Shown piece by piece: positions 25,356 through 34,002 of a stretch of 64,000 nt of DNA. Every line of letters begins with the position of its first letter. Within the stretch, counting starts at the first letter, position 1. A program made the position numbers and the translations under genes. The stretch comes from F1-80-MAGs062 sp046345315 (GTDB lineage Bacteria; Planctomycetota; Planctomycetia; Planctomycetales; Planctomycetaceae), in assembly GCA_046345315.1 (NCBI GenBank), contig JBKDKA010000138.1, positions 81,649 through 145,648 of the forward strand. Reading direction: 5' to 3'. Below the pieces are notes generated by a model that saw only the letters and a program-made list of their open reading frames with translations, was not told the origin of the DNA and made no database searches.

Positions 25356-26594
25356 ATGGCGAAGCGAGCGGTCATCGTTGAAAATCTGAGGAAAACGTAT
25401 CGGCTGACAACAGGCCCGCAGGTCAATCGTCTTTCCGAACTGTTCGCCGATGCCTGGTATCGACTGACTCATCGATCATCGGATTCTCGAACGTCTCAGC
25501 ACAAAGACTACCATGCACTGGATGGGATTTCGTTTTCTGTCGCAGCAGGAGAGTCCCTCGCGATCCTTGGAGCCAATGGTGCCGGCAAGAGCACTCTGCT
25601 GAAAATACTGACCGGAATCACAGAGCCGACAGCCGGTCGTTCTGGAGTTCGCGGACGGATCGGCAGCCTTCTGGAGGTTGGTACGGGCTTTCATCCGGAA
25701 CTGACTGGCCGCGAGAACATATTCCTCAACGGCGCAATTCTGGGAATGTCCCGAGCCGAGATTCGGCAGCGATTCGACGCGATCGTTGAGTTTGCGGACA
25801 TCTCGGAATTCCTTGACATGCCCGTGAAGCGATATTCGAGCGGGATGTATATGCGTCTGGGTTTCGCCATCGCGTCTCAGATGGAACCCGATATCCTGAT
25901 CGTCGATGAAGTCCTTGCTGTCGGTGACCAGAAGTTTCAGAAGAAGTGCCTCGATAAACTCAGCAGTCTGATTCGAGAAGGTCGAACAGTGCTGTTCGTC
26001 AGTCACAATCTGACCGCTGTTCGTTCATTATGTCACCGAGCCATCTGGATCGAACACGGCAGACTTCGCATGGACGGGCCTGCGGGTCAGGTTGTGGACG
26101 CGTACCTCGGTGCCGGAAGCGACGCATCCGCAGTCCGGACGTGGGAAAATCCGGAGACTGCACCGGGAAACGAATCCGTTCGCGTGCGGCGCATTGCTGT
26201 TCAGCCGGTTTCGGGTCAGACGATCTCAACCGCAACTCCCGTGGAAATGCATTTCGAAGTCTGGAATTTTCTGACTTCAGCGAAACTCCACTTCGGACTC
26301 ATACTCTGTACTTCCGAAGACTTTATTATTTTGAACGATCATTCGGCTCAGGTGACCGCCGGGCCGGGGATACTGAGCGGACGCTGCCTGATTCCCGGCA
26401 ACCTTCTGAATGACGGAACATTTTCCGTGCGGCTGATGGTGATCAAAGACGGAACGGACTGTGTTCTTGATCTTCACAGGCTCGTTCAGTTTGATGTCAA
26501 TGACGTTGAACGCCCGGACTCCGGCTGGTTCGGAAAATGGCCCGGCGTTGTCCGACCTCACTTTCAGTGGGAGACTGCACACGCACCCTTCTGA
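25356..26594 (+). CDS. wzt: polysaccharide ABC transporter ATPase with C-terminal glycan-recognition domain (Wzt-like)
   Basis: About 413 residues. Walker A GANGAGKST is at 72-80, signature RYSSGMYMRLGFA at ~165, Walker B ILIVDEVLAVGD at ~190, then the SHN H-loop. Residues ~255-413 form an extra beta-rich domain (MHFEVWNF, LNDGTFSVRLMV). In Wzt of E. coli O8/O9a this domain binds the modified non-reducing end of the glycan. An in-frame ATG at 25266 would overlap wzm by 32 bp; ATG 25356 (MAKRAVIVENL) fits the family better. The extra domain implies that the exported chain carries a terminal cap, plausibly made by neighbouring enzymes. Confidence 0.93.
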   Translation: MAKRAVIVENLRKTYRLTTGPQVNRLSELFADAWYRLTHRSSDSRTSQHKDYHALDGISFSVAAGESLAILGANGAGKSTLLKILTGITEPTAGRSGVRGRIGSLLEVGTGFHPELTGRENIFLNGAILGMSRAEIRQRFDAIVEFADISEFLDMPVKRYSSGMYMRLGFAIASQMEPDILIVDEVLAVGDQKFQKKCLDKLSSLIREGRTVLFVSHNLTAVRSLCHRAIWIEHGRLRMDGPAGQVVDAYLGAGSDASAVRTWENPETAPGNESVRVRRIAVQPVSGQTISTATPVEMHFEVWNFLTSAKLHFGLILCTSEDFIILNDHSAQVTAGPGILSGRCLIPGNLLNDGTFSVRLMVIKDGTDCVLDLHRLVQFDVNDVERPDSGWFGKWPGVVRPHFQWETAHAPF

Positions 26595-26817
26595 TCATTC
26601 GCCGCTCCGACATCTTCAACGACGGTGACAATCAAGACACGTGATAACTGCTGATCGGCATATTTCCAGCAGACCTGACCGGAACCGAAATGACTCGAAC
26701 CATTCATGACTCAAGCCATCCAGTATCTGAAGATTCTGTGACTCATTGTCATCCGGAATCGGAGTTCGCTGCTGAACATCGTCGCTCCCTGATCATTAAG
26801 AACGCGAGTGAACGACA

Positions 26818-28029
26818 ATGAAGGTCCCTGAACGAACGCCTGGCATCCTTGGTGGAACACCGGCCTTTCCCGAACCACTCCATGTAGGCCGGCCAAATAT
26901 CGGTTCACATGCAGCGCTGCAGGAACGGCTGGCTGACATCCTGAATCGACGCTGGCTGACAAACGATGGCCCAATGGTCAGGGAATTCGAGAAGCGCATC
27001 TGTGAGCTCACAAACGTCCGGCACTGTGTTGCGATCTGCAATGCCACCATTGCTCTGGAGATTGCTATTCGTGCGGCCGGACTCACCGGCGAAGTCATCG
27101 TTCCTTCATACACGTTCATTTCGACTGCTCATTCTCTGCAGTGGCAGCAGGTCAGACCGGTGTTCTGCGATATTGACCCTGCGACACACAATATTGATCC
27201 CGCGAAAGTGGAGTCGCTGATTACGCCGCAGACCTCAGGAATTCTGGCGACCCATGTCTGGGGGAGACCCTGCGATACCGATGCTCTGCAGAGAATCGCT
27301 GATCGTCACGGACTGAAGCTCCTGTTCGATGCAGCTCATGCATTCGGGTGCTCCCATCGCCGGCGAATGATCGGGGGATTCGGACTGGCCGAGATCTTCA
27401 GCTTTCATGCCACAAAGTTCATTAACTGCTTCGAAGGTGGTGCGGTCGTCACCAATGACGACAGTCTGGCGAGCACCATGCGGTATATGCGGAACTTCGG
27501 ATTTGCCGGGCTGGATCGAGTGGACTACATCGGAACCAATGGAAAGGTGACGGAAATCTGCGCCGCGATGGGCCTCACATCGCTGGAAAGCATGGCGGAA
27601 TTCATCCAGTGCAACAAAAAGAACTATGAGACATACCGACACTTCCTTGATGGCATCCCGGGAATCCGTCTCTGCCAGTATGACGAGAAAGAGTCATGCA
27701 ACTTTCAATATGTGGTCATCGAGGTTGACGAGAAAATGTCCGGGATCAGCCGAGATGTGCTCGTCGCGGTCCTCACAGCCGAAAACATCCTGGCGAGAAA
27801 ATACTTCTGGCCTGGATGCCACCGCATGCAGCCTTACCGGACACTGTACCCGGAGAGCGGGCAGCAACTGCCGGAGACTGAACAGACCAGCGCTCGCGTC
27901 GTTGTGCTGCCGACAGGAACAGCTGTCAGTATTGCCGACATCGAGGTCATCTGTTCGATCATTCACGAAGCGATCCGGAATTCCGGCCTGATCACCAGCC
28001 ATGTTGTGAACAATCGACTCTGTGACTGA
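26818..28029 (+). CDS. DegT/DnrJ/EryC1/StrS-family sugar aminotransferase
   Basis: A 403-residue PLP enzyme that converts a keto-sugar nucleotide to an amino-sugar. PLP-anchoring Lys200 is in SFHATKFINCFEGG, with Asp171 in LLFDAAHAFG and the conserved HVWGRPCDTDAL region near 146. The pattern resembles the VioA/FdtB/QdtB group that aminates C4 or C3 of dTDP-6-deoxyhexoses. Substrate is not fixed by sequence alone. It lies 223 bp after wzt in the same direction. With the NeuD-like and GNAT proteins it supplies the amine that acyl chemistry could decorate. Confidence 0.92.
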   Translation: MKVPERTPGILGGTPAFPEPLHVGRPNIGSHAALQERLADILNRRWLTNDGPMVREFEKRICELTNVRHCVAICNATIALEIAIRAAGLTGEVIVPSYTFISTAHSLQWQQVRPVFCDIDPATHNIDPAKVESLITPQTSGILATHVWGRPCDTDALQRIADRHGLKLLFDAAHAFGCSHRRRMIGGFGLAEIFSFHATKFINCFEGGAVVTNDDSLASTMRYMRNFGFAGLDRVDYIGTNGKVTEICAAMGLTSLESMAEFIQCNKKNYETYRHFLDGIPGIRLCQYDEKESCNFQYVVIEVDEKMSGISRDVLVAVLTAENILARKYFWPGCHRMQPYRTLYPESGQQLPETEQTSARVVVLPTGTAVSIADIEVICSIIHEAIRNSGLITSHVVNNRLCD

Positions 28030-28088
28030 ACGATCATCTCTGAATGATCTGTCTGGTTTCTTTCCGAATCTGCTGCAGGATCTCCTTC

Positions 28089-29039
28089 ATGGTCATACCA
28101 ACAGAGCCTGTCCCCTCAGCCTCATCCGAAAATCGCCCGATCGTCAGCGTTGTTGTCATTACCTTCAATCATGAAAAATACATCGAGCAGGCAGTCCTGA
28201 GCGTTCTCTCACAGCAGCTGGAAGAGAACTTCGAGATTCTGATCGGAGACGACTGCTCAACCGACGGAACTCGCGAGCTCCTCAGGAAACTCTCAGACGC
28301 CCATCCTGGCCGTCTGCGGCTGATATTCCGCGATACCAATATTGGTCTGTCTTCAAACCTCCAGGACTGCCGGGAAAAAGCTCGTGGGAAATACATGGCC
28401 ATTCTGGAGGGTGATGACTACTGGACTGACGACAGAAAACTTCGCAAACTGATTGACGCGATGGAAGCCAATGACGATTGGTCCATGTGTTTCCATGCCT
28501 GTCAGGTAAAGCATCTGGACGTCGAAGGGCATGACTTCATCGCGCCGCTGAAACCGCCAGAACGTCCGCTGGTCGTCACTGACATGCTCAGGGAAAATCG
28601 CGTTCACACAATGACTGTGACGATGTACCGGCAGGGAGTGATCCGGCAGACTCCCGATTGGCACCGTAAGCTCCGCAACGGTGACTGGGCTCTGTATGTG
28701 ATGCATGCGGACCGAGGGCCGATCGGTTTCGTTCCGGATGTGATGGCGGTTTATCGAGTTCATTCCCGAGGGTTCTGGTCCGGCTGGAACACCTTCGACC
28801 GCTGGCTGCAGACGCTGACGCTGTTCGACTGCCTGGAACGCTACCTCGAAGGTCGGTACGGCACGGAAGTCCGAGCAGCACGGGAGAATCTGATCACGAT
28901 TCTCAGACAGCGGGTCGCCGATCTCGAACGCATCGAACGTCGTTATTTTGCACTGCGTCTCGACCGTTTCGCTGCGATCTGCAAATGGTTTCTGAGCATC
29001 TGGCGGTCCGTTTTCGGAACGACTGAAAAACGCCCGTGA
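28089..29039 (+). CDS. family 2 glycosyltransferase
   Basis: About 316 residues from ATG 28089 (AGGA ~9 nt upstream; a frame from 28044 adds 15 unlikely residues). It has VSVVVITFNHEKYIEQAVLS, EILIGDDCSTDGT and the metal-binding LEGDDYW, then a C-terminal RIERRYFALRLDRF. It is paralogous to the GT2 at 15128. It probably adds a sugar to the glycan exported by Wzm/Wzt. Convergent with the next gene, 35 bp apart. Confidence 0.92.
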   Translation: MVIPTEPVPSASSENRPIVSVVVITFNHEKYIEQAVLSVLSQQLEENFEILIGDDCSTDGTRELLRKLSDAHPGRLRLIFRDTNIGLSSNLQDCREKARGKYMAILEGDDYWTDDRKLRKLIDAMEANDDWSMCFHACQVKHLDVEGHDFIAPLKPPERPLVVTDMLRENRVHTMTVTMYRQGVIRQTPDWHRKLRNGDWALYVMHADRGPIGFVPDVMAVYRVHSRGFWSGWNTFDRWLQTLTLFDCLERYLEGRYGTEVRAARENLITILRQRVADLERIERRYFALRLDRFAAICKWFLSIWRSVFGTTEKRP

Positions 29040-29074
29040 CGACTTTTCACGCGTCGCTATGCGAAGGCACCAAC

Positions 29075-30217
29075 CTACTTCCGGGGGCTGTGCGCCGTCT
29101 CCAGCACTCTGACAAGGTCCGGAAGCACCGCCTGCACGGAGTATCGCCTTTCCACGGTCTCACGAGCGGCCTTGCCGATTCGATTTCGGAGATTGACGTC
29201 ATCAGCAAGCAGTCGAAGGCAGTGGAGCCACTGCTCTGACGTGTCTGCCAGAAGCCCGTCATGACCATCCTGCACAATCTCGGAATTCACGCCGACAGGT
29301 GATGCCACCGCGGGAATTCCGACAGCCATGTATTCAATCAGCTTGAGCCCGCACTTGTAGAGGTTCCATGGATCGTTTTTCTCAAGTGGCATGATGCCGA
29401 TGTCAAACTGAGCGATCTCATGGATCGCGGTTGACTCGTCCCACGGGATCAGTCGGAATGGCAACCCCTGCAGACTGAGATCCGAGACAGCAGCTGTTTC
29501 TGCAGTCACAATCCGCAGTTCCAGGGAAACAGATTTCGAGAGTTCACGAAGAGCCGGCAGCACCAGGGAAATCTGAGGAACATTCGAAGGCGTGCCGATC
29601 CAGCCAACGATCACTCTGTCACCAGCGTCACGAACCGGATTCTTCACGTGATAAAGTCCGGCATCAACTGTGGTCGGTATGATGCTGATTCGGGAGTTCG
29701 ACGGCTGGAGATGGTCGCGAATATATGAGTTTCCGCAGATCACGAAGTCACAGAGTTCGGCGAGCTTTTCGAATTTCCCGGGATAGCGAAGAAAGATGCC
29801 ATCATCGATGTCGAGAATCAGTGTCGGAGCCAGCCGCCGAAGCTTTCTCTCAAACTCCAGGTCCGGTTCATCGAAGATCTCACGCTCCAGAACGACAACA
29901 TCCGGCTGAGTCCACGTCATCTGCAGCAGATGCCATCTTCGGACCAGCCTTTTGAGCAGCCTACTGAGGCGCCAACCGATCAACGGAAAATAGTCGTACT
30001 TCTCGGGAAAACTGTTCGCGACACTGCAGCGAAAGCCGAGTTGCCGCAGGTGTGGAAGGAATTGAAACACTCGGTAACGACTTGCCGGGGCATTCGGGCC
30101 GGACGTCAGAAACAGAATCTTTAACCCCTGAGATCGTCTGCCGGTGAAAAACATACCTGACAATTCTGCGATAGACTCCGGGCACTGATTGTCAGATGCT
30201 GATGTCGAGCCACGCAT
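29075..30217 (-). CDS. family 4-type glycosyltransferase (GT-B fold)
   Basis: About 380 residues. The N-terminal domain starts LKILFLTSGPNAPASRYRV and carries DLILDIDDGIFL-like text (ILDIDDGIF). The C-terminal donor domain has VIVGWIGTPSNVPQ, FDIGIMPLEKNDPW and KCGLKLIEYMAVGIPAVASPVG, the nucleotide-sugar site of GT-B enzymes. The frame is open from a TTG at 30235; ATG 30217 or 30154 (MFFTGRRSQG) are alternatives and none has a good ribosome-binding site. It likely contributes to the same surface glycan. Confidence 0.88.
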   Translation of the reverse strand: MRGSTSASDNQCPESIAELSGMFFTGRRSQGLKILFLTSGPNAPASRYRVFQFLPHLRQLGFRCSVANSFPEKYDYFPLIGWRLSRLLKRLVRRWHLLQMTWTQPDVVVLEREIFDEPDLEFERKLRRLAPTLILDIDDGIFLRYPGKFEKLAELCDFVICGNSYIRDHLQPSNSRISIIPTTVDAGLYHVKNPVRDAGDRVIVGWIGTPSNVPQISLVLPALRELSKSVSLELRIVTAETAAVSDLSLQGLPFRLIPWDESTAIHEIAQFDIGIMPLEKNDPWNLYKCGLKLIEYMAVGIPAVASPVGVNSEIVQDGHDGLLADTSEQWLHCLRLLADDVNLRNRIGKAARETVERRYSVQAVLPDLVRVLETAHSPRK

Positions 30218-30466
30218 ACAGGCATCGTCGGGCAACTGTGGTCGTCTGGATTAAGCGATCCTAGCAGCAGTGTGCCAGGATTGTCGAGCTTGCCGGCTGT
30301 CAGGGTTCTGAGTTTTCAGGCGGGTGAAAATCCTTGAGAATTCAGTACCGTTCCGTTACAAGCGCGAGCAGAATTCCCTGCCGTCCCGCAGTGAGTGCGG
30401 ACCGTGTGATACTCTACCCAATGTCGAATCAGCAGCCCAGTCACTTCAGCCGCTCTGCAGCCGCAT

Positions 30467-31342
30467 ATGATTTCACCGTCCGGAAATACTCAGGAGACAG
30501 TTTCCGGTACTGAACGGCCGTTTGAATTCGGAAAGAATTGGGCTGGCTTTCTGCGGAAGTTCAACGAAGGACGCGTTTCCGAAGCGCAGCAGTCGCTTCG
30601 AATGCTGCTGAAGATGGATGACCTGCAGGGACGTCGATTTCTGGATGCCGGAAGTGGCAGTGGGCTCTTCAGTCTCGCAGCACATCGACTCGGCGCGGAC
30701 GTCGTGTCATTTGATGTCGATGATCAGTCAGTCGCATGTACTCAGGAATTGCGCCGCCGAACCCAGCAGCCTCAGACGAGCTGGGATGTCCATCAGGGGT
30801 CGCTGAGAGATCCGGAGTTTCTTTCTCAGCTGGGGAAGTTCGACGTCATCTATTGCTGGGGGGTTGCTCATCATTCCGGCGCGATGTGGCAGGCCATTGA
30901 AAACCTTCTGAAGCTGGCCGGTCCGGGGGGATCCGTTGTTCTTGCGATCTATAACGACCAGCTTTATGTTTCTCGAATCTGGCGCGGAATCAAGCTGATT
31001 TATCAACGGCTTCCTGTGTTTATGCGTCCTTTTTACGCGGGATCAATTGCGATCCTGCTGCTGCTGAAGCGAGGCGTGGTCACTCTGCTTGCATCCATAC
31101 TGCGACTGATGCTGCTCCGAAATCCGCTGGTGCCGTTCATCAACTGGTATCAGGAATCTCAGGGACGTGGAATGGATCTTTGGCACGATCTGCTGGACTG
31201 GGTCGGTGGCTGGCCGTTTGAAGTCGCGCGACCCGAAGACGTGTTTCGGTTTCTGCGGGATCGTGGTTTCAGCCTTGCGGAACTTACGACCTGTTCCGGA
31301 CACGGTTGCAATGAATTTGTGTTTGTCCGAGTCAGCAGCTGA
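30467..31342 (+). CDS. class I SAM-dependent methyltransferase with hydrophobic insert
   Basis: A 291-residue protein. Motif I is FLDAGSGSGLFSLAAHRLGA (~62-81), followed by VVSFDVDDQS (post-I) and KFDVIYCWGVAHHSG (motif II). An unusually hydrophobic stretch (~190-230, GSIAILLLLKRG and LLASILRLMLL) may dock it on the membrane. It ends 10 bp from the convergent gene. In planctomycetes such enzymes are common near glycan genes; a polyprenyl or sugar target is possible. Confidence 0.82.
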   Translation: MISPSGNTQETVSGTERPFEFGKNWAGFLRKFNEGRVSEAQQSLRMLLKMDDLQGRRFLDAGSGSGLFSLAAHRLGADVVSFDVDDQSVACTQELRRRTQQPQTSWDVHQGSLRDPEFLSQLGKFDVIYCWGVAHHSGAMWQAIENLLKLAGPGGSVVLAIYNDQLYVSRIWRGIKLIYQRLPVFMRPFYAGSIAILLLLKRGVVTLLASILRLMLLRNPLVPFINWYQESQGRGMDLWHDLLDWVGGWPFEVARPEDVFRFLRDRGFSLAELTTCSGHGCNEFVFVRVSS

Positions 31343-31352
31343 GCTGTGATTG

Positions 31353-33263
31353 TCACTGCAGTGCCGACCGAATCGCAAACGGAAGCACCGTCACTGCCTG
31401 CTGGCTGCCTTTGAGGTCTCGGACAGTAATTCTGATCTGATAGCGCCCCTCGGCCAGATGCGATGGAATCGTCAGCTCGTAGCTCTGGTAGAAATCTGTC
31501 CGTCGAGTCGTTGCCTCGTCTTCGATGGATTCGACAGGAATCGCTTCAATCAGCTGATCACCATGTTCATCGGATCGCTGAATCTCGAGAATGGCAGAAA
31601 ACTTAGACCGGTAGGTTCCTGATTCCGTGCGTTCCGTTCGAAAATTGTCGAGTTCCAGGTAAATCAACACCGGCTGCCCGGCGGAGAATGTCGTTCCCGG
31701 AAGCTCCTCGATGCTCCCAAACCCATGAATTTCACTGCAGAAATCTGCTCGCCGGATTGTCAGCGGTGACAGAGCCTGAGCATGCCGAACCGCCGCTCTG
31801 AGCTGTTCTGCTGTCGCAGTCAGACGCTCTTCACGACTGCGGGCTCCCACTTTGTTCGCGGATGATTCCAGGCTCTGAGCCTCTGCAGTCTGATCCAGCG
31901 GACTTCCACTGCCACTCAGATAGCGGTCCATCGCCATGACCATGGACTGCCAGAGTTCCTGTTCTTCCGGTGGAAGAGATTCAATGACACTGACGGCGTC
32001 TCCTGATCGGTCTGCGATCAGATACAGAAGCCTCAGTTCAGCCTGACGCCGTGTCCAGATCTCCGGCTGCATTCGCTCACCGGATTCATCCCGCGGCCAT
32101 TGCCTGAGATCTTCCTCCATCGCAAGTATTAGTTCCGCGACAGCTGATCTGCGATCAAGAGGTCGCCGGGACCCCTCTGTTTCGACATCGGAAGAGGATG
32201 CACCGGCTGCCGCTTCACGACTTTCTTCGTCAGTGGCAGCATCAGCCGTCTTTTCTTCGTCACCACTCGAATTCTCTGGGGGCTTTTCTTTCAGCAGTCC
32301 CCATGGGCCGGGAATTCTTCGAAACTGCTTTCGGATCAGCTGACCGGGATTTTCTTCCAGAGGAGCCGGGTAAAGCCCTTTTAATCGGTTCAGCATCGTG
32401 GGCTGTGGGGCCGAATCCGAAGGCTCTTCGGCGGACTCGACATCGTTGGAAGGATTGTCCGAAACTGCCTGATTCGTTTCGGCATCTATCTGCCGATCGC
32501 TGTCCGCCGCCTCACTCTCTGCAGAATGAAGGGAACTGGCCGACATCCCGCTGGCAGTTTCTGGATTCCCCTGTTGGTTTTGTTTCTTCTCCAGCGCTTC
32601 AGATCGTTTTCTGCTGACTGGAGCAACCTGAATCGGGGCGCTTTCCGAATCTGTCTGTGATCCGTCAACAGCATCTCCCACGACATCAGGTGTGTTTTCG
32701 GAAACCGAAGGGTTCCATGAGTCCCCTGAAATTGCCTGACTTCCCCGCCGGTCATCACCCGGCAGACCGTCCGAGTTCGACCGGGATCCAGCCGGAAACT
32801 GATTCGAGGAACGTGTTCCCGATCTGCTGTCCTTCGATCCGGTATCGGGAGACGTAACCGGATCTTCGGAAGGCCGCGGCCGTCTGAGTCGGACGCGGGC
32901 GGGAAAGGAATGCTGGCCAACTTCGGAAGGTAGACTCTCGACGGAAGAATTCTTTGCATCCTTGCGGATTGAGGAACTCGTCGGAAACCCCGACCATCCC
33001 CCGGAGTTCTGACCGCCGATCGATTCATCGGCAGCCGCTCGCACCGGAACCACTTTCGCTCCGTAAAGGCTGTTTCGGCGATAACCCTCTGTCAGAAAGG
33101 GGGTTTCGTTGTCGGAGGACCCGCCCGACAGGACGGATGCACAACCACACGAACAGAGAGCCAGGGAGAACAAAAAAACAGCCCGTAACTGCACCGGACA
33201 GCATTTTCCGGTGTTTCCGGAGGCCGTATTGCGTCGGTACGTTGGAGATAAGTCACGAGGCAT
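31353..33263 (-). CDS. hypothetical secreted or lipoprotein-like protein with long disordered region
   Basis: About 636 residues from ATG 33263 (MPRDLSPTYRRN); a longer frame to 33509 is unlikely. After a hydrophobic segment (RAVFLFSLALCSCGC), where an imperfect lipobox is possible, comes about 300 residues rich in Ser, Glu, Asp, Pro and Asn that looks disordered. Residues ~340-500 appear helical and charged. The last ~150 residues form a beta-rich domain (QPVLIYLELDNF, YELTIPSHLAEGRYQIRITVRD). No enzymatic motif is visible; it may be a planctomycete cell-envelope protein. Confidence 0.65.
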   Translation of the reverse strand: MPRDLSPTYRRNTASGNTGKCCPVQLRAVFLFSLALCSCGCASVLSGGSSDNETPFLTEGYRRNSLYGAKVVPVRAAADESIGGQNSGGWSGFPTSSSIRKDAKNSSVESLPSEVGQHSFPARVRLRRPRPSEDPVTSPDTGSKDSRSGTRSSNQFPAGSRSNSDGLPGDDRRGSQAISGDSWNPSVSENTPDVVGDAVDGSQTDSESAPIQVAPVSRKRSEALEKKQNQQGNPETASGMSASSLHSAESEAADSDRQIDAETNQAVSDNPSNDVESAEEPSDSAPQPTMLNRLKGLYPAPLEENPGQLIRKQFRRIPGPWGLLKEKPPENSSGDEEKTADAATDEESREAAAGASSSDVETEGSRRPLDRRSAVAELILAMEEDLRQWPRDESGERMQPEIWTRRQAELRLLYLIADRSGDAVSVIESLPPEEQELWQSMVMAMDRYLSGSGSPLDQTAEAQSLESSANKVGARSREERLTATAEQLRAAVRHAQALSPLTIRRADFCSEIHGFGSIEELPGTTFSAGQPVLIYLELDNFRTERTESGTYRSKFSAILEIQRSDEHGDQLIEAIPVESIEDEATTRRTDFYQSYELTIPSHLAEGRYQIRITVRDLKGSQQAVTVLPFAIRSALQ

Positions 33264-34002
33264 GTCAGGAATATTCTGCGGTGCTGGCTCTGACTGAAGC
33301 CATGCTGAGCAACGAAAGGCGGGGAACCGGTCCAAAAGGACACTCAGCCGAAATTTATGGTGGTGAGGGCGATTGTCACAGTGCGATTCCCCTGCTCCGA
33401 TCTCTCCCGAATGGCACCTCGGTGCGTCCATACCGGAAAGAAGCAGTTTCTGCCGAACTGCAAGTTGATTTTGTCGATCTTCGGCAGATTCTGCCGAAGA
33501 TCGTCGCACCAGGTCCGTCTTTCGAAACCCGCCGAATTTCTCTCAGGATCAGGGAAACATTGACAATGGGAACAGATAAATCGGCAGGAATTGCCGATCT
33601 GGCATGCATAAATGCCACAAACTGATATTCTGTGAGAAAGCAGGACTGCGGACGGAGTCTGGTTCGAATACAGACTCAGCGATGTCCCTGCGTCGCTGTT
33701 TTTTGCATGATGCCTCTGACTGAGAGCTGCGGATTCAGAAATCGTCGTTGCAATCCGATTCGCGATGATTTCCCACTCCAGAACGTACTGAGTCTTCCGC
33801 CACGGATTCCGGCATTTGTCAGGATTTTCTTGACTCCCCCCTCTCGACCGGTAATCTTCACCAACGGCTCTCTTCGTGGTCAACCACATGATTTCTCCGG
33901 TGGAGGAACGCGTGGTGTTCTGATGGGCCGTTTCGGTGCCTTTTGCTCTCAACAACCAACAAATTCCGAAACCGGCTGCGTCGGCAGCAATGGAGCACTT
34001 GA
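33264..34002. other. intergenic region, 739 bp, with a perfect palindrome
   Basis: It lies between the leftward secreted-protein gene and the rightward coiled-coil gene. It holds a 29-bp perfect inverted repeat (33475-33503) and a possible weak plus-strand promoter, TTGACT (33830-33835) and TAATCT (33852-33857) with a 16-nt spacer. Open frames of 130-200 codons occur on both strands here but have no recognisable features and conflict with each other. Confidence 0.4.
33475..33503. repeat. 29-bp perfect inverted repeat
   Basis: CGATCTTCGGCAG (33475-33487), ATT, CTGCCGAAGATCG (33491-33503): 13-bp arms with no mismatch and a 3-base centre. No T-run follows, so it looks more like a protein-binding site or RNA hairpin than a classic terminator. 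It lies about 210 bp upstream of the secreted-protein gene. Confidence 0.75.

Noticed and set aside
33655..33690. tRNA T-loop-like GGTTCGAATAC
   Set aside because: No matching acceptor, D or anticodon arms could be drawn around it.
33344..33955. 203-codon minus-strand open frame in the gap before the coiled-coil gene
   Set aside because: No motif or signal, Cys/Arg-rich shadow-like composition, and it spans the 29-bp palindrome. Left as intergenic.
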